64,000 nt of DNA from NCBI GenBank assembly GCA_035691305.1, contig DASSJF010000026.1:1-64000 (forward strand). Direction: 5' to 3'. This document shows, one piece after another, positions 17,903 through 26,228 of this stretch (within the stretch, counting starts at the first letter, position 1; each line of letters begins with the position of its first letter). The position numbers and the translations under genes are program-made. This DNA is from a bacterium. GTDB taxonomy: Bacteria; Sysuimicrobiota; Sysuimicrobiia; Sysuimicrobiales; Segetimicrobiaceae. Below the pieces are notes generated by a model that had not been told where the DNA came from, searched no databases, and saw only the letters and a program-made list of their open reading frames with translations.

Positions 17903-18891
17903 GCCGCGCCGGCCGCCCGGGATCGGTACGCGTTGGGATTATCGGGGCGGGCATCGCGGGAGAGCGCCACGCCGCCGCGTTTGGCGCCCATCCGGACGCG
18001 ATCGTCGCCGCCGTCGTGGACGTCGATCCCGAGCGGGGACGGCCGCTCGCGGCGCGATTCGGCGCCGCCTGGTTCGCCGACTATCGGGACGCGTTCGCGC
18101 ACGGCATCGATGCGGCAGTGGTCTGCCTCCCGCACGCGCTGCATGCCGGCTGCGCACTGGAGGCGGCGCGGGCGAAGATTCATCTGCTGCTCGAGAAACC
18201 GATCGCCAACACCATTGAGGACGCCCACCGCATCGTGGACGCGGCCGGCGCGGCGGACACCCGGTTGATGATCGGTTACGTCCACCGGTTTCGCCCTGAA
18301 GTGCAGGCGGCCCGCGAGCTGATCCGGGCGGGACGTCTGGGGCGGCCGGCCACAGCGCTCGATCGGTTCATCAGCGGCGGCATGCGCGACACGCCCGGGT
18401 GGGTATGGGACCGGTCGCTGGCCGGCGGCGGCGTCGTGATGTACGGCGGCGTGCACGCGATCGACCGCCTGCGCTGGCTGCTGGACGACGAAATCACCGA
18501 AGTCTATGCGCGATCCTCGACGTACAGTAACGCCGCGGACGTCGAGGACGGGCTGTGCGCGGTCCTGACGTTCGCGTCCGGCGCGACCGCGGTCCTGTAC
18601 GAAAACGCGCCCGGGTATGGGCGGCTTGGACCGTGGACGACCGAGGTGTTCGGCAGCGAAGGCGCGCTCATCATCACGACCGGGGCGAGCGTGGAGTGCC
18701 GTACCGCCCGGGGTGCCGAGCGGCAGACGTACAGCGAGGATCGGCGGTTTGAACGTCAGGCCGAGGAGTTCCTCGGCGCCATCCGCGAGCGCCGGCGGCC
18801 GTCCGTGGACGGTTACGACGGGATCCGCGGCCTTGAAGTGGCGCTGGCCCTGTACCGGTCGGCCCGGTCGGGCAGGCCGGCGCCTGTCTAG
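17899..18891 (+). CDS. Gfo/Idh/MocA family oxidoreductase, paralog of the protein at 4-963
   Basis: NAD(P)-dependent oxidoreductase of 330 aa. GIIGAGIAGERH is the Rossmann motif, EKP follows near residue 97, and HRFRPEVQAA plus GGGVVMYGGVHAIDR form the catalytic half. The same blocks occur in the protein at 4-963, which indicates recent shared ancestry. The ATG overlaps the permease stop as ATGA; frames opening further upstream are inside the permease gene. As the last gene of the SBP1 transporter operon it probably oxidises the imported compound or a product of it. Confidence 0.9.
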   Translation: MSRAGRPGSVRVGIIGAGIAGERHAAAFGAHPDAIVAAVVDVDPERGRPLAARFGAAWFADYRDAFAHGIDAAVVCLPHALHAGCALEAARAKIHLLLEKPIANTIEDAHRIVDAAGAADTRLMIGYVHRFRPEVQAARELIRAGRLGRPATALDRFISGGMRDTPGWVWDRSLAGGGVVMYGGVHAIDRLRWLLDDEITEVYARSSTYSNAADVEDGLCAVLTFASGATAVLYENAPGYGRLGPWTTEVFGSEGALIITTGASVECRTARGAERQTYSEDRRFERQAEEFLGAIRERRRPSVDGYDGIRGLEVALALYRSARSGRPAPV

Positions 18892-18915
18892 CCGGTCACA
18901 GGCGCGAACGGCGGC

Positions 18916-19956
18916 TCAGCGCGGCGCCGTCAAAAACGCCGACAGCAGGTCGACACAGGCCTCCAGGTCCGTCTCATCCACCGTTTCATATGGGCTGTGC
19001 GTGTACCGACACGGGAAGGCGACCATCGCCGTGGGGATCCCTTCCTGCAGCCATTCCCGGCCATCGCTCGAAAAGTTTTGGAAGACCGCGTGCTGCAGCG
19101 AAATACCGGCGGTCGAGGCGCAGCGGGCCAGCCCCGCGGTGAGACCGGCACTGTAGGCGACAGCCATGTCTTTGTGCACTACGACCGGTCCCCGGCCGAG
19201 CCCGACGGGCATTTGACGTTCGTCGACGAGCGGCACGTCGCCGGCCAGGCCGACTTCCAGGACGAGACCGAGGTCGAAACCGCGAATGGCGGACCGTGCG
19301 CCGATCAGCCCGATTTCCTCCATGACCGTGGACCCGAACCACACGTCGTACTGCAGGCGGCCGCGCTCGACCCGGCCGGCCAGCTCCGTCATCACGGCGA
19401 GCGCGGCGCGGTCGTCCATGGCCTTGCCGACGATGTTCCGTCCATTTCTTCGGGTCGGGACCACGTTCACCACCGGCAGGCCCGGGTGCACACCCATCGC
19501 CTCGACGCCTGCGCGGCTTCGCACGCCGAGGTCAACGTAGAAATCCATCCAGTCGAGGCCGTGCCGCTCGTAGTGCGCGCGCTGCTGCCGGGTCAGCACG
19601 TGCCCGGTCGCGCTCACGAACGTGCCCTCCACGATGCCGGCCGATGTCACGATGGCGGCGGGCAGGCCGAGCGGCACCGGTTCGGGCGGACGCTGCTCGC
19701 CGAGGCCGCGCCCCGCGGTCAACCAAAGAAACCCGGCGGCATCGATGCTCTTGACGCGAAAACTGATCTCGTCGGCGTGCGCGCCAATGAGGATCTTCGG
19801 GCCGTGTCCGCCCAAGCGCGCGAGCACGTTGCCGATGGGTGTGGTGTCGACCTCCATACCGGCGTTACGCCACCGCTGCGCCAACCACTCCTGCACCGGC
19901 GACTCGCCGCCGGTGGGTCCCGTGAGCTCGGTCAGCGTCTTGACCAGGGTGAACAT
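18916..19956 (-). CDS. M42 family metallo-aminopeptidase
   Basis: Cytoplasmic cocatalytic-metal aminopeptidase/glucanase-type protein of 346 aa. Metal ligands can be followed in order: H60 and D62 in GAHADE, D181/D182 in GKAMDDRAAL, the catalytic pair E213-E214 in MEEIGL, E234 in LEVG (the usual residue is Asp) and H320 in RYTHSPYE. The length matches the family. The start at the ATG of MFTLVK is chosen because the M42 fold begins there; a GGGAGG lies about 15 nt upstream, which is long. It is the last gene of a minus-strand operon with SBP2 and the DegT aminotransferase, and would release amino acids from imported peptides. Confidence 0.88.
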   Translation of the reverse strand: MFTLVKTLTELTGPTGGESPVQEWLAQRWRNAGMEVDTTPIGNVLARLGGHGPKILIGAHADEISFRVKSIDAAGFLWLTAGRGLGEQRPPEPVPLGLPAAIVTSAGIVEGTFVSATGHVLTRQQRAHYERHGLDWMDFYVDLGVRSRAGVEAMGVHPGLPVVNVVPTRRNGRNIVGKAMDDRAALAVMTELAGRVERGRLQYDVWFGSTVMEEIGLIGARSAIRGFDLGLVLEVGLAGDVPLVDERQMPVGLGRGPVVVHKDMAVAYSAGLTAGLARCASTAGISLQHAVFQNFSSDGREWLQEGIPTAMVAFPCRYTHSPYETVDETDLEACVDLLSAFLTAPR

Positions 19957-20012
19957 GGCGGCGGACTCGTCACCTCCCGCATTCGCGCCGGCGCCGTCCG
20001 GGCCGGGCGCCG

Positions 20013-21170
20013 CTACGCGGCGGCCGGCACGCACTCGCGTACGGCGGCGGCGACTTCGGCGAGCTGCTCGTCGCTCATCGTTGGGAAAATCGGCAGACAA
20101 ACCAGACGGTCCGCGATCGATTCGGCGATCGGGAAAGCGCCGGCGCCAAAGCCCAGGTGCCGGTACACCGGCTGCAGATGCAGAAGCGGCGTGTAATACG
20201 CGTGCGTCGCGATGCCGCGTGCGGCGAGGTGCCGCCGCACGTGGTCCTTGTCCTGAACCAATATCGGAAACGTTCGATAGACGTGCGTGACGCCCGGCTC
20301 CTCGTGCGGGAGCACCGCGGCCAGCCCGTCGAGAAGCTCGCGGTACCGCTCGGCAATACGCCGCCGGCGCACAATGCAATCATCGAGCGAGGGCAGCTTG
20401 GCCGTCAGGACCGCCGCGTGCAGACTGTCCAATCGTTCATTGAAGCCCTCGGCGATGAGCCGCCACAGGCGGACCCCCGCGACCAACCCGTCCTGGTCGT
20501 CCATGCTCAGGTCGTGCCCGTAGTTGCGGAGCACTTTGACCCGCGCGGCGATATCGTCGTCGCCCGTGGTCACGATGCCCGCGTCGCCCGTGGCGCCGAG
20601 GATTTTCGTCGGCGCCAGGCTGAAGCAGCCGGCGTCTCCGATGGTACCGACCTTTCGCCCCCGGTATGTCGCGCCGACCGCGAGCGCCGCGTCTTCGATC
20701 ACACGGACTCCCTCGCTGCGGGCGATGTCCAGAATGGGATCCATATCGGCCGGATGACCGAACAGATGGACCGGCAGAATCACCTTGGTTCGGCGCGTGA
20801 TCTTTTCACGCAGGCGGCCCGGGTCCATGTTGAACGTCCTGGGATGCACGTCGACCCAGACGATCGAAGCGCCGCAGTGGCTGATCGCCATCGTAGTCGG
20901 AATATCGGTGTTGGGGACCGTGATGACTTCATCGCCCGGCCCCGCGCGGCACGCCAGCAGCGCCAACTGCACGGCCGCGGTCCCGGACCCCACGCCCACG
21001 GCGTGCCGCGCGCCGCAGTAGCGGGCGAAGTGCTCCTCGAACGCGCGCACCTCGTGGCCCATCGTCAGGGTGCCGCTCTCGAGCACGCGACGGATGGCCG
21101 CGTCGATCGCGGACTGCATCGACAGATAATCGGCCCGCAGATCGTACATCGGCACGCGCATGTGAGTCAC
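20013..21170 (-). CDS. DegT/DnrJ/EryC1/StrS family PLP-dependent aminotransferase
   Basis: Sugar-type aminotransferase of 385 aa. The PLP lysine is K189 in SLAPTKILG, with D160 in EDAALAVGA, the GSGTAAVQLAL cofactor-binding segment near 61-71 and the family HLFGHPADMD block (135-144). Such enzymes normally transfer an amino group to keto-sugars attached to nucleotides. Here it sits between a transporter binding protein and an aminopeptidase and no nucleotide-sugar biosynthesis genes are near, so a degradative or modifying role on an amino sugar is possible but unproven. Confidence 0.9.
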   Translation of the reverse strand: MTHMRVPMYDLRADYLSMQSAIDAAIRRVLESGTLTMGHEVRAFEEHFARYCGARHAVGVGSGTAAVQLALLACRAGPGDEVITVPNTDIPTTMAISHCGASIVWVDVHPRTFNMDPGRLREKITRRTKVILPVHLFGHPADMDPILDIARSEGVRVIEDAALAVGATYRGRKVGTIGDAGCFSLAPTKILGATGDAGIVTTGDDDIAARVKVLRNYGHDLSMDDQDGLVAGVRLWRLIAEGFNERLDSLHAAVLTAKLPSLDDCIVRRRRIAERYRELLDGLAAVLPHEEPGVTHVYRTFPILVQDKDHVRRHLAARGIATHAYYTPLLHLQPVYRHLGFGAGAFPIAESIADRLVCLPIFPTMSDEQLAEVAAAVRECVPAAA

Positions 21171-21228
21171 CGAACGCTACCGGAACCGCGGACCACCTTG
21201 AGGACGCGGGGCCGGTACGCGTCCGGGG

Positions 21229-22836
21229 TCACTTCTCGAGATAGACGTCGTTGACGAAGAACCAGTTGCCGATGGCGCCCAGTTTGAATCCTTGGACGGT
21301 CTTCTGCATGGCGTAATACACCGGGTCGTCCACGGTCGGCAGCGCCAGCGCGAAATCCGTTATCATGCGTTGGGCCTGGGTCCACAGCCGCTGCCGGTCC
21401 GTTTGGGACGAGGCGCCTTGCGTCTTCAGCAGCACCGCGTCGAGCGCGTCGTTGTGAAACCGCGACCACGCCCATCCGCCCGGCTTGTCGTTCTTCGAAT
21501 ACCAGATGGCGAACAAGCTCCCATCGGGTTCGAAGGTGCGCTGCCGCTCGTAGATGAAGTCGAAATCGCCGCTTTGTGCCCGCTGCAGCTGCACCGGTCC
21601 CGGCACCACGGCCACCTTCAGGTCGACCCCGATCTGCCGGAACTGCGCCGAGAGGTACTCCCCGATCTCTTTGTGATGCAGCATGACGATGGTGAAGCTG
21701 AGCGGTTTGCCGCCCTGCTCGCGGATGCCCGTCTGCGGATTGAGCTTCCACCCCGCCTCGTCCAGGAGCTGGCGGGCCTTCGCCGGATCATAGGAATACG
21801 CGGTCTCCGCGCCCTTCCAGTAGAAACGGCTCGACGGCGTCAACGGGCCCTTCGCCGTGACGTAATCACCGCCGTAGAGCGTCTCGTTCACCTTCACGGG
21901 ATCGTACGCGAACCGAAGCGCCTTGCGCACGCGGATGTCGCTCAGCCCGGGCCGGCTCGTGTTCATGACGAACTGCATGCCCGTGCCGGGTTGATATCCC
22001 AGGACGACCCGATAGTTTGGGTTGCCCCGGTACTCCTTGAGACTCTGGGACGGCACCTTGACGACGAGATTGACTTCCCCGGACTTCAGGACCTGTCCGA
22101 GCACCCCGGGGTCTCCGACGAACCGGACGTTGATGCCGTCGAGGTACGCCGCCCCGGCGTGCGATTGCACCGACGGAGAGCCGGCATAGCCCGCGTCGCG
22201 CGAGAACCTCACGTGATCGCCGCGGGCCCATTCGGCCAATTTGAAGGGGCCCGCCCCGGTAAGATGCTGGGGGAAGCTTGCGCCGTATTGTTTGACGGCC
22301 GCGGGCGACCACATCGGCGCCACACTGAGGCCCCACAGCGCAATCGGAACCGGCCCCGAATATGTGATCTTCACGGTCGAATCGTCGACCGCCTCAACCT
22401 TCTGGAAGTTGCCGGCGCCGAGAAAGTCGGCCAGTTCCGCCGAGTGCGTGTTGGGATCCATGATCCGCTCGATATTGAATTTCACCGCCGCGGCGTTGAA
22501 CGGCGTGCCGTCCTGGAACTTGACCCCCTTCCGGACGGTAAGAGTCCAGACTTTGCCGTCTGGAGACACCGTCCAGGCCGTGGCGAGCGCCGCGACGTAC
22601 CGTCCGTCCGAGTTGAGGCGGATCAGAGGATCGGCGACGAAGGAGTTCAAGAGTTTGGTGCTGTCGTAGGGGTCAACCTGAGAATCGAGGTTGGCCGGCT
22701 CTTCGTCGGCCGGCCAGGCGATGGCCAACGTCCCGCCTTGTACCGCGGCGGGACGGGCGGGCAGTGCCATCACGGCCACGAGGCTCACGAACACCGCCAG
22801 CCCAGTCGCGCTGACAATCCACCTGCGGTCGTTCAC
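21229..22836 (-). CDS. ABC transporter substrate-binding protein, family 5 (SBP2)
   Basis: Exported solute-binding protein of 535 aa with a Sec-type signal (hydrophobic stretch about residues 10-30). Family-5 hallmarks are GVKFQDGTPFNAAAVKFNIERI, GAGPFKLAEWARGD, IRVRKALRFAYDP and DPAKARQLLDEAGW. It is a close paralog of SBP1 (14446), including the closing WFFVNDV. The GTG start has GGGAGGTGA 8-9 nt upstream. No permease follows it: the next genes are the DegT aminotransferase and the M42 peptidase, so it probably docks onto the DppB/C pair at 16081-17902. The shared 22-bp element lies about 66 bp above its start. Confidence 0.93.
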   Translation of the reverse strand: MNDRRWIVSATGLAVFVSLVAVMALPARPAAVQGGTLAIAWPADEEPANLDSQVDPYDSTKLLNSFVADPLIRLNSDGRYVAALATAWTVSPDGKVWTLTVRKGVKFQDGTPFNAAAVKFNIERIMDPNTHSAELADFLGAGNFQKVEAVDDSTVKITYSGPVPIALWGLSVAPMWSPAAVKQYGASFPQHLTGAGPFKLAEWARGDHVRFSRDAGYAGSPSVQSHAGAAYLDGINVRFVGDPGVLGQVLKSGEVNLVVKVPSQSLKEYRGNPNYRVVLGYQPGTGMQFVMNTSRPGLSDIRVRKALRFAYDPVKVNETLYGGDYVTAKGPLTPSSRFYWKGAETAYSYDPAKARQLLDEAGWKLNPQTGIREQGGKPLSFTIVMLHHKEIGEYLSAQFRQIGVDLKVAVVPGPVQLQRAQSGDFDFIYERQRTFEPDGSLFAIWYSKNDKPGGWAWSRFHNDALDAVLLKTQGASSQTDRQRLWTQAQRMITDFALALPTVDDPVYYAMQKTVQGFKLGAIGNWFFVNDVYLEK

Positions 22837-22901
22837 GAACCGTCACCTCCCGAAGCAGCACCGCCGGTCAGACCGGACGGGTGACGCCTTATACCTGACG
22901 G

Positions 22902-22923
22902 CCCGCAGGAAATCCTGCCAAAT
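22902..22923. promoter_or_regulatory. Inverted-repeat operator, copy 2 (RpiR-operator candidate)
   Basis: Exact second copy of the 22-bp element at 14351-14372, with GCAGGA (22905-22910), AA, TCCTGC (22913-22918). It lies between SBP2 (minus strand) and the aminotransferase-RpiR-epimerase operon (plus strand). A TATAAG-like -10 candidate for SBP2 lies at 22893-22888 on the minus strand, which would put the repeat across its -35 region, as expected for a repressor site. The regulator gene at 24222 lies in the operon it would control. Confidence 0.65.
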
Positions 22924-22993
22924 GGGCCAATTTATGAAAGGTGCGTTGCCGACACTAGAGGAGCTTCGGCCGGCGGAGGTACAAGCGGTTCCC

Positions 22994-24187
22994 ATGGCAG
23001 AGACGACGGTGCCGACACTGCTCGAGCGTATGATTTCGCGCCGCGCCCGCGATGTCGGGCAGGGTTTCCCCCGCCAAACCTCGGTCCCGACGACAGGGAT
23101 GATCACGCTGTCAAGCGGCACGCCCGACTTCGCCACGCCTCCGCACATCATCGACGCAGCCAAGCAGGCGCTCGACGGCCGGCATACCACGTACACCGAG
23201 TGGGCCGGCATCCCAGAATTGCGCCGAGCCATCGCGCGGAAGCTTCAACAGGATAACGGCATTACCGCCGACCCGGACTCGGAAATCCTCGTCACGACCG
23301 GGACGCAAGAAGCGCTGCAGGTCATCTGTCAGACGTTTCTTGATCCCGGCGACGAAATCCTGATCCACGCTCCCTACTACGACGAATACCGGCGCGATGC
23401 GCTGCTGGCCGGCGCGCGGCTCGTGGCCGTGCCGACGAAGCGGGAGCACGACTTCGCCGTCGACGCCGAGGTCCTGGCGGAACGAATTACCGACCGCACG
23501 AAGGCGATCATCGTGGTTTCTCCGAGCAATCCCGCGGGCGCCGTGCAACCGCGCGCCGCGCTCGAGCGCGTTGCCGCGCTGGCGCAAGAACGGGATCTCC
23601 TGATCATCGCCGACGAGCTGTACGAAAAATTCGTCTACGATGGACTGCGGCAGCACAGCATCGCATCGTTCCCGGACATGTTTTCTCGGACGATCACCAT
23701 CAATGGGTTCTCGAAATGCTATTCGATGACCGGCTTTCGCATCGGGTACATTGCCGCGCCCGCCGCGCTCCTCCGGGCGATGCTGCCGATCAAACACGGC
23801 ATGACAATCTGCGCACCGTCGGTGTCGCAGTGGGCGGCGATGGCGGCGCTGACCGGCCCCCACGAGTGGTTCGGCGGCGTGCTGAAAGAGTATGACGCGC
23901 GACGCCGGCTGTGGATGGAGGCCCTCGACGCGGGCGGTCTGACCTATGGTCGTCCGCAGGGTGCCTACTATGTCTACTTCAACGTCGCATCCACGGGCCT
24001 GACGGGGCGTGAGTTTTCGGAGCGCCTCCGCCGCGACTACCATATAATCCTGGGCTCCGGCGGGGCAATCGGCGGCGACTGGGCTTCGTACCTCCGCGGC
24101 TCGCTGGCCGTGCCGTCGGACCCGCTGCGGGAGGGCCTGGACCGGCTCACCCAGGCCGTCGAGCGATACCGCCGAGACGCGAAGTAG
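22994..24187 (+). CDS. Class I/II PLP-dependent aminotransferase
   Basis: Aspartate-aminotransferase-fold enzyme of 397 aa from this start. PLP contacts are N179 (SPSNPAG), D207 (IADELY), K241 (NGFSKCYSM) and R249 (TGFRIGY), all in family positions. The ATG of MAETT follows a GGAGGT by 13 nt; earlier in-frame ATGs at 22934 and 22924 are possible but would begin on or beside the operator. First gene of a plus-strand operon with RpiR and epimerase genes. Family members act on amino acids and 2-oxo acids; the exact amino donor is not evident. Confidence 0.87.
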   Translation: MAETTVPTLLERMISRRARDVGQGFPRQTSVPTTGMITLSSGTPDFATPPHIIDAAKQALDGRHTTYTEWAGIPELRRAIARKLQQDNGITADPDSEILVTTGTQEALQVICQTFLDPGDEILIHAPYYDEYRRDALLAGARLVAVPTKREHDFAVDAEVLAERITDRTKAIIVVSPSNPAGAVQPRAALERVAALAQERDLLIIADELYEKFVYDGLRQHSIASFPDMFSRTITINGFSKCYSMTGFRIGYIAAPAALLRAMLPIKHGMTICAPSVSQWAAMAALTGPHEWFGGVLKEYDARRRLWMEALDAGGLTYGRPQGAYYVYFNVASTGLTGREFSERLRRDYHIILGSGGAIGGDWASYLRGSLAVPSDPLREGLDRLTQAVERYRRDAK

Positions 24188-24221
24188 CACGGACGCCACA
24201 TCCCTGACGAGGGGCTGAGCC

Positions 24222-25109
24222 GTGTCCGAGACCGATCACCTGGAAGTCTTCGAGCGCATCCGATCCAAATACCCGGACCTCAGCCCGAGCTTCAAGAAGA
24301 TCGCGGACTACCTCCTGGACCGGTATCGCGATGCCGCCTTCTTGCCGGCGTCCGGTGTCGCGGCAAGCGCGGAGGTCAGTGAATCGGTCGTCGTCCGGTT
24401 TGCGGGTGCGCTGGGATATGACGGCTATCCGGAAATGCTGCGCGCAATTCAGCGCGTTGTGAAGCGCGAACTGGCGCCGTTCCGCCGCCTGCCCGGAGAG
24501 AACGTCGCCGAAGACTCAGTCCCCTCGGACGATGTCCTCGGGCAGATCATCGCCACGGATATCGAGAACCTCCGCTTCACCGCCGCGGACCCGGTCACGG
24601 TCGCCTCGTTCCCGCGGGCGGTTGACATGCTGACCGAGGCGCATGAGGTCTTCGCCCTCGGCATCCGCGGACTCGGGAACCTCGCCGGCATGCTCGGATT
24701 TCTGCTCACGATCTCAGGGATCCGGACGCACATCCTGGCCCACGGGGACGCGGAGTTGTTCGAACACCTCCGTTTCATCGAAAAGAGCGATGTTCTGGTC
24801 GCCTTTTCGTTCCAACGCTACACCAGGCGAACCGTCGACGCGCTCGATCTCGCGAAACGCAGAGGCGCGCGAACGATTGTGATCACGGAATCGCTCAGGT
24901 CGCCTGCCGCGCAGGTCGCCGACCTTTCCCTCATCTGTGCGCTCAAGAGCCGATCCTTCTTCAACTCGTACACCGCGGCGGTCACCCTCGTGAATGCGCT
25001 GACGACCGGTGTGGTGAACCGGCGCCTCCGCGCCAGCCGGCGGGCGCTCGAAACCCTCGATGAACTGCTGCCGGACGAGGATTTCTTCGGCCGGGACAAC
25101 GGATTCTAG
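24222..25109 (+). CDS. RpiR/MurR family transcriptional regulator with SIS domain
   Basis: Transcription factor of 295 aa. The N-terminal RpiR helix-turn-helix (about residues 8-85, with SPSFKKIADYLL and SESVVVRFAGALGYDGY) is followed by a SIS phosphosugar-binding domain (about 130-270, including FALGIRGLGNLAG and DVLVAFSFQRYTRRT). Members sense sugar phosphates or amino-sugar phosphates and bind inverted repeats. It starts with GTG in the aminotransferase operon, downstream of one copy of the 22-bp operator candidate. It is the only regulator in the first 43 kb, so it is the likely controller of both divergent promoter regions. Confidence 0.88.
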   Translation: MSETDHLEVFERIRSKYPDLSPSFKKIADYLLDRYRDAAFLPASGVAASAEVSESVVVRFAGALGYDGYPEMLRAIQRVVKRELAPFRRLPGENVAEDSVPSDDVLGQIIATDIENLRFTAADPVTVASFPRAVDMLTEAHEVFALGIRGLGNLAGMLGFLLTISGIRTHILAHGDAELFEHLRFIEKSDVLVAFSFQRYTRRTVDALDLAKRRGARTIVITESLRSPAAQVADLSLICALKSRSFFNSYTAAVTLVNALTTGVVNRRLRASRRALETLDELLPDEDFFGRDNGF

Positions 25110-25143
25110 ATCGACGCAGCACCGCACGGACGGAGCCGGCGAC

Positions 25144-26127
25144 ATGGCGACCGTGTTGGTCACCGGCGGAACCGGCGCGGTCGGGGCCCATCTGGTCCGC
25201 AGATTGGCCCTCGAGGGACATGATGTCATCTGCCTCTCCCGGCATGCCGCGGCGGATGACACGCGGCGGGATGCCTTTTTGGGCGCGGCGGGACGGCGGG
25301 TCGTGTTCGTGCCGGGAGACGTGGCCCGCCTCGAGGACCTGGAAGCCGTCTGGTCGCAGCATCACCCGACGCACGTCGTTCATGCGGCGGCGATCACCCC
25401 GACGCCGACGATGGAACGCTCGATGGCGGCCGCGGTGGTGTCGGCCAACGTATTGGGCACGGCCAACGTCCTGGAGACGGCGGGCCGCCGGGGCGCGACG
25501 CGCGTGATCTATGTCAGTTCCGCGGGTGTGTACGGCGAAACCGGTGATGCCGCGCCGGTCCCCGAGGCCGCGCCGCTGCGCGGGAACAGCCTTTACGCGA
25601 TTACCAAGAAGACCGGCGAGCAGCTCTGTGAGTTCTACGAACGCCTCTCCGGGGTTCCCGTCGCCGCGGTGCGCGTCGGATGGGTGTACGGGGCGATGGA
25701 GCGACCGATGCCGGGGTCGCGCGAGCAGATGTCGCTGATCTATGAGTGTGTCCGCCTGGCGCTAAGCGGTGAGGAGCTGCGGCTCCACGAGCTCGATCCC
25801 GTCCGGGACTGGATCAACGCGGATGATCTGGCCCGCGCCATCTCGGCGCTGCTGTTCGCCGGCGCGCTCCCGCATCGTCTCTACAACTGCGCCGGACCGA
25901 GAGGCTACAGCCATTCGGAGCTGCTGGACACGCTGGCCCGTGTCCTCCCGTTGCGGTATCGCAAGTCGGAGCGTGCTGACAGTGCAAACGTGGCTCCCTC
26001 GCTGACCCGCCGGCGTCGCGGTCCACTAAACGTCGAGCGGCTGCTGACGGATACGGGCTATCGCCCGCGCATCGATTTGGAAACCGGACTGCGCCGGTAC
26101 GTCGAATGGGTCAAAACCCAGGGTTGA
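25144..26127 (+). CDS. NAD-dependent epimerase/dehydratase (extended SDR)
   Basis: Extended SDR of 327 aa with GGTGAVG (8-14), serine in VSSAGVYG and the catalytic Y151 and K155 (YAITKK). The order of motifs and the length match the epimerase at 5055, suggesting paralogy across the two regulated operons. The ATG is preceded by a GGAG. It follows the RpiR gene by 34 bp and ends the operon. UDP-glucose epimerase-like by family, but context favours catabolic dehydrogenation or epimerisation of an imported sugar-like substrate. Confidence 0.87.
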   Translation: MATVLVTGGTGAVGAHLVRRLALEGHDVICLSRHAAADDTRRDAFLGAAGRRVVFVPGDVARLEDLEAVWSQHHPTHVVHAAAITPTPTMERSMAAAVVSANVLGTANVLETAGRRGATRVIYVSSAGVYGETGDAAPVPEAAPLRGNSLYAITKKTGEQLCEFYERLSGVPVAAVRVGWVYGAMERPMPGSREQMSLIYECVRLALSGEELRLHELDPVRDWINADDLARAISALLFAGALPHRLYNCAGPRGYSHSELLDTLARVLPLRYRKSERADSANVAPSLTRRRRGPLNVERLLTDTGYRPRIDLETGLRRYVEWVKTQG

Positions 26128-26228
26128 AAAATGCTGGTATGGAAGGACTCGCGCCCGGAGATCGTTAAGGAAGCGCCCAATCCGCAAGGGGTCTTGGCGA
26201 TCGTTTGCGTGGAGAGAGGAGGAGGTCG

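Noticed and set aside
20013-21170. Nucleotide-sugar or LPS biosynthesis locus
   Set aside because: A single DegT aminotransferase and SDR epimerases occur, but there are no glycosyltransferases, nucleotidyltransferases or flippases.
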